From NCBI RefSeq assembly GCF_002846205.1, contig NZ_PHKV01000002.1:434001-498000 (forward strand): DNA of 64,000 nt. Direction: 5' to 3'. Positions within the stretch are counted from its first letter, which is position 1. The number at the start of each line of letters is the position of its first letter. Made by a program: the position numbers and the translations under genes. Of the stretch, positions 61,668-64,000 are shown in pieces. A model generated the notes under the pieces. That model did no database searches, had not been told where the DNA came from, and saw nothing but the letters and a program-made list of their open reading frames with translations. The stretch comes from Xanthomonas prunicola (lineage in GTDB: Bacteria > Pseudomonadota > Gammaproteobacteria > Xanthomonadales > Xanthomonadaceae).

Positions 61668-62146
61668 TGCTCGTCCTCCATGCAATTCGTATCAAAAGGT
61701 ACTTCTTGTCCTTTCTTACTGGGATGCAGGACAACATCACGCTCATAGCGGGAGCCATATTTCTGATAGCGAACCAACGTCCCATTTTCAAAAATGAAAT
61801 AATCTTCGTTTCCGGAAAAAACAGGGCAGGCCGAGTATCCGGCCTCTCCGTCGTCGCTACAGTAGCGAACGTATAGCTTTGCCTCGCGCATGTCTCCCTC
61901 GAGTTTCCCATCGCCACCGCGAGAGTTTGTGCCTTCGCTCCAGTCACCCGTTACGTGGTTACCATGTTGCTCCAACGTGATGCCCAAAAAGTGCCCGGAA
62001 TCGCACTTCTTTGCGTATCCCCATGTTCCGGAAAAGGAGGGAGCTTTGGCCGCGGGCGCAGCGCTTGAACATGAAGTGGCCAGCACCATCGCTACGGAAA
62101 GCAACGTATGCAGCGGTCGGAGTCGATAATTTCCCGTGCAAAACAT
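61664..62146 (-). CDS. Probable immunity lipoprotein for the lysozyme-like effector
   Basis: A 160-residue lipoprotein. ATG 62146 has an AGAGGAG ribosome binding site; the signal is RPLHTLLSVAMVLATSCSS with lipobox LATSC. The mature domain of about 130 residues is a small beta barrel in outline: FSGTWGYAKKCDSGHFLGIT, VTGDWSEGTNSRGGDGKLEG and YVRYCSDDGEAGYSACPVFS, with three to four cysteines. Its last codons overlap the effector start, so both are made together with immunity first. It should block the enzyme in the periplasm. Confidence 0.78.
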   Translation of the reverse strand: MFCTGNYRLRPLHTLLSVAMVLATSCSSAAPAAKAPSFSGTWGYAKKCDSGHFLGITLEQHGNHVTGDWSEGTNSRGGDGKLEGDMREAKLYVRYCSDDGEAGYSACPVFSGNEDYFIFENGTLVRYQKYGSRYERDVVLHPSKKGQEVPFDTNCMEDEQ

Positions 62147-62349
62147 CGGCAACTCCTCTGATCCACCCTTAGTGGCCTTGAAAAGACAGTAAGACGATAA
62201 CAACAACATGATCCGCATACCAAGAGGACCAATAGACCCGCGACTAGGTCGTCAGCCTTTGGACCAATGGCCGGGGATGCATGCTTGCATCACCGACATG
62301 ACCGACGCGCCAGCGCAGGCCGTGATCTTGGTACCAATGGGGTCACCAA

Positions 62350-63180
62350 CGGCACCAACGGGGTCAGGTTCACTTCCTTCACAAATTTCAGGCTACGTCG
62401 TCAGCTCTCGAGAGGTTTCCTCGATATCAGCACCAACGCCGGGCTGCGAGTCTTGTGCCATGGCCAGCCTTCCACGCATCGACCTTCCCGGCATCCCGCA
62501 GCACATCGTGCAACGCGGGAACAACCGCTTGCCCTGCTTTCTGGATGATGGCGATCGATTGCGCTATCTGCAACTGACGCATGAGGCCATGCACGCCACA
62601 GGCTGCCAGCTGCATGCTTTCGTATTAATGGACAACCATGTGCACTTTCTAGTCACGCCACCTGATGCGGGACGGATCGGGCAACTGATGCAGCGGCTTG
62701 GACGAAACTACGTCGCATTGTTCAATGGCCGCCACGGGCGCACTGGTACGCTATGGGAGGGGCGGTACAAAGCGTGTCTTGTGGACAGTGCGGACTACGT
62801 CCTTCGCTGCTATCGCTACATTGAGCTCAATCCGGTGCGTGCTCGCCTGACCGATAACCCGGCAGCGTATCGCTGGTCCAGTTGCCCAGCCAACCTAGGC
62901 CAGCGCAAGCACTCCGCATTGACACCACATCCCTGTTGGCTTGCGCTTGGCAGCGACCCGATCGAGCGATCCAACGCCTACCGTGCTCTGCTCGATGAAG
63001 CCCTCTCCGACGAACTGCTCGCTAGCATTCGCCTTCATCTACAGCAGCAGCGAGCATTGGGCCACGATGCCTTCCGCGCAATGGTCGAAGCCAAGACCCG
63101 CCGCTTTGCGGGCATCAGGCCCGCTCATCGGCCACGCAAGCCGAGCGCCATCGACTGATAAGTTAACCTGACCCCGTTAT
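62350..63180 (+). mobile_element. REP-RAYT unit 2 (intact)
   Basis: ACGGGGTCAGGTTCACT (62358-62374) at the left and TTAACCTGACCCCGTTAT (63163-63180) at the right are inverted REP half-sites around an intact RAYT gene. The leader between the left site and the gene (CACAAATTTCAGGCTACG) matches those at 52680 and 55010. Confidence 0.7.
62460..63158 (+). CDS. RAYT (REP-associated tyrosine transposase), intact
   Basis: A 232-residue Y1-type HUH transposase: SLPRIDLPGIPQHIVQRGNN, the metal-binding HVH in FVLMDNHVHFLVT, MQRLGRNYVALFNGRHGRTG with the likely catalytic tyrosine, and CYRYIELNPVRARLTDNPAA. The C-terminal part (LLASIRLHLQQQRALGHDAF) is shared with the broken copies at 55097 and 63184. 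ATG 62460 is the start of the conserved domain; the frame is open further upstream through the REP leader. RAYTs bind and cut REP hairpins to spread them. Confidence 0.88.
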   Translation: MASLPRIDLPGIPQHIVQRGNNRLPCFLDDGDRLRYLQLTHEAMHATGCQLHAFVLMDNHVHFLVTPPDAGRIGQLMQRLGRNYVALFNGRHGRTGTLWEGRYKACLVDSADYVLRCYRYIELNPVRARLTDNPAAYRWSSCPANLGQRKHSALTPHPCWLALGSDPIERSNAYRALLDEALSDELLASIRLHLQQQRALGHDAFRAMVEAKTRRFAGIRPAHRPRKPSAID

Positions 63181-63183
63181 CCC

Positions 63184-63493
63184 GGACCGACGACCCGGCG
63201 GCATATCGCTGGTCCCGTTACCCAGCCAATCTGGATCAGCGTGGGCCCTCTGCACTAACACTACATCCCTGCTGGCTTGCGCTCGGCAATGATCCGACTG
63301 AACGATCCAACGCCTACCGCATTCTGCTCGAAGAAGTCCTATCGGATGATCTGCTCGCCAGCATCCGACTTCATCTACAGCAGCAGCGCGCCCTGGGCCA
63401 CGACGCCTTCCGCGCGATGGTCGAAGCCAAGACCCGCCGCTTTGCGGGCGTCAGGCCCGCGCATCGGCCACGCAAGCCGACCGCCATTGACTG
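63184..63493 (+). pseudogene. RAYT C-terminal fragment, third copy
   Basis: The frame reads DDPAAYRWSRYPANLDQRGP, then SALTLHPCWLALGNDPTERS and DDLLASIRLHLQQQRALGHD to the TGA at 63491. It matches the last 100 residues of the RAYT at 62460 at most positions but lacks everything before. It begins directly behind the right REP site of unit 2, and itself ends in another REP site. It is a truncated older copy. Confidence 0.8.
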
Positions 63494-63495
63494 AT

Positions 63496-63560
63496 AAGTG
63501 AACCTGACCCCGTTATTCGGACCCCGTTATTCGCGGATAAGTGAACCTGACCCCGTTATT
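63496..63560 (+). repeat. Cluster of REP half-sites
   Basis: GTGAACCTGACCCCGTTATT occurs twice (63498-63517 and 63541-63560), with a partial ACCCCGTTATTCG between (63521-63533). These match the right ends of both RAYT units. Confidence 0.65.
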
Positions 63561-63567
63561 CGCGTTA

Positions 63568-64000
63568 TTACCCGATACGAGATCCCAGAATAACTGGGCC
63601 AAGCTGGATACTTCCCGAACTATCTAGTAGCTCAGATGGAACCCGCTGGCATGGCCGAGCAGAATTCAGCGCTACAATTAAATATCTATCCACGACGCCA
63701 TCTGCGACGGCATCGACCTTCCGCACCCGACCATCTTCTTTAAGCGTGATAAAGACGGGAGATGGATCACTTAGCTGCAATGTATGGAGCTCCCAGCGCA
63801 GGTGACCAAGGCACTCATTTGAATAGAGAATTCGCTTCATGCTAGCACCGGCACCCGCTTTCCATTGCGCGTCAGACTTGGCGTTCCCCCGGCTTAGTTC
63901 CTCCGTTTCCCGCTTACGCTCGGATGCAAGTCGCCGATCTTCCGAATTAGACGCTCGTAAAACTATCGTCAACTCACGCTCATAGGAACTCTCAAACCCA
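63568..64000 (-). CDS. Hypothetical protein, C-terminal part (5' end outside window)
   Basis: The minus-strand frame is open to the end of the window, so its start lies beyond 64000. The visible 143 residues begin GFESSYERELTIVLRASNSE, a charged helical stretch (RRLASERKRETEELSRGNAK), then a beta region with ECLGHLRWELHTLQLSDPSP, VFITLKEDGRVRKVDAVADG and QLGPVILGSRIG. The strand pattern with KEDGRVRKV resembles the C-terminal domain of TonB-like proteins, but the match is weak. The product and function are not known. It ends about 8 bases from a REP site. Confidence 0.6.
   Translation of the reverse strand, partial: GFESSYERELTIVLRASNSEDRRLASERKRETEELSRGNAKSDAQWKAGAGASMKRILYSNECLGHLRWELHTLQLSDPSPVFITLKEDGRVRKVDAVADGVVDRYLIVALNSARPCQRVPSELLDSSGSIQLGPVILGSRIG

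Overview
This window is a Xanthomonas-type chromosome segment, high in GC over most of its length and visibly less so in the right third. The genus is inferred from a probable XopV type III effector with a plant-inducible-promoter-like element, an intact GH6 cellobiohydrolase of the CbsA type, and several proteins ending in XVIPCD, the secretion domain used by the bacteria-killing type IV secretion system (X-T4SS) of Xanthomonadaceae. No rRNA, tRNA or CRISPR array was seen.

Region 1 (1-12.3 kb) is mostly housekeeping and envelope genes: the end of an M16 peptidase, a GAF protein with a degenerate GGDEF domain, a proline-rich membrane protein, a nei-like glycosylase pseudogene, a DUF72 protein, periplasmic trehalase, an AIM24-family protein, a CorA/ZntB transporter, xopV and a CycA-type amino-acid permease. 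Region 2 (12.3-18 kb) holds cbsA, a truncated GH5 relic just downstream, an EamA exporter and a methyltransferase. Region 3 (18-42.7 kb) carries small lipoproteins and membrane proteins, a TPR/GGDEF diguanylate cyclase, a DUF1615 lipoprotein, dipeptidyl peptidase IV, a lipoprotein esterase, a VOC protein, a glutathionyl-hydroquinone reductase, an atypical SDR, an Excalibur protein, and a Tat-type lipoprotein joining SMI1/KNR4-like and ankyrin domains. Several broken genes (3639-4398, 8380-8651, 28268-28556, 33586-34518) lie here and in region 1, many with indels in homopolymers.

Region 4 (42.8-64 kb) is an accessory island. It holds four XVIPCD proteins, each directly behind a small signal-peptide or lipoprotein gene, which is the immunity-then-effector order of X-T4SS. 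The four N-terminal domains differ: papain/NlpC-like with His and Cys; HExxH zinc metallopeptidase; a domain with no assigned fold; and a lysozyme-like peptidoglycan hydrolase. An orphan paralogous immunity gene, two symE-like toxin genes (one broken at an 11-base G tract), a structured Icd-like leader present twice, an IS4-family relic, one intact and two broken RAYT transposases of one family plus an intact RAYT of another, and at least ten matching REP sequences are scattered between them. The apparent logic is a growing store of contact-dependent antibacterial toxins and their immunity proteins, reshuffled around REP/RAYT elements. No structural T4SS genes lie in the window, so secretion must rely on genes elsewhere.
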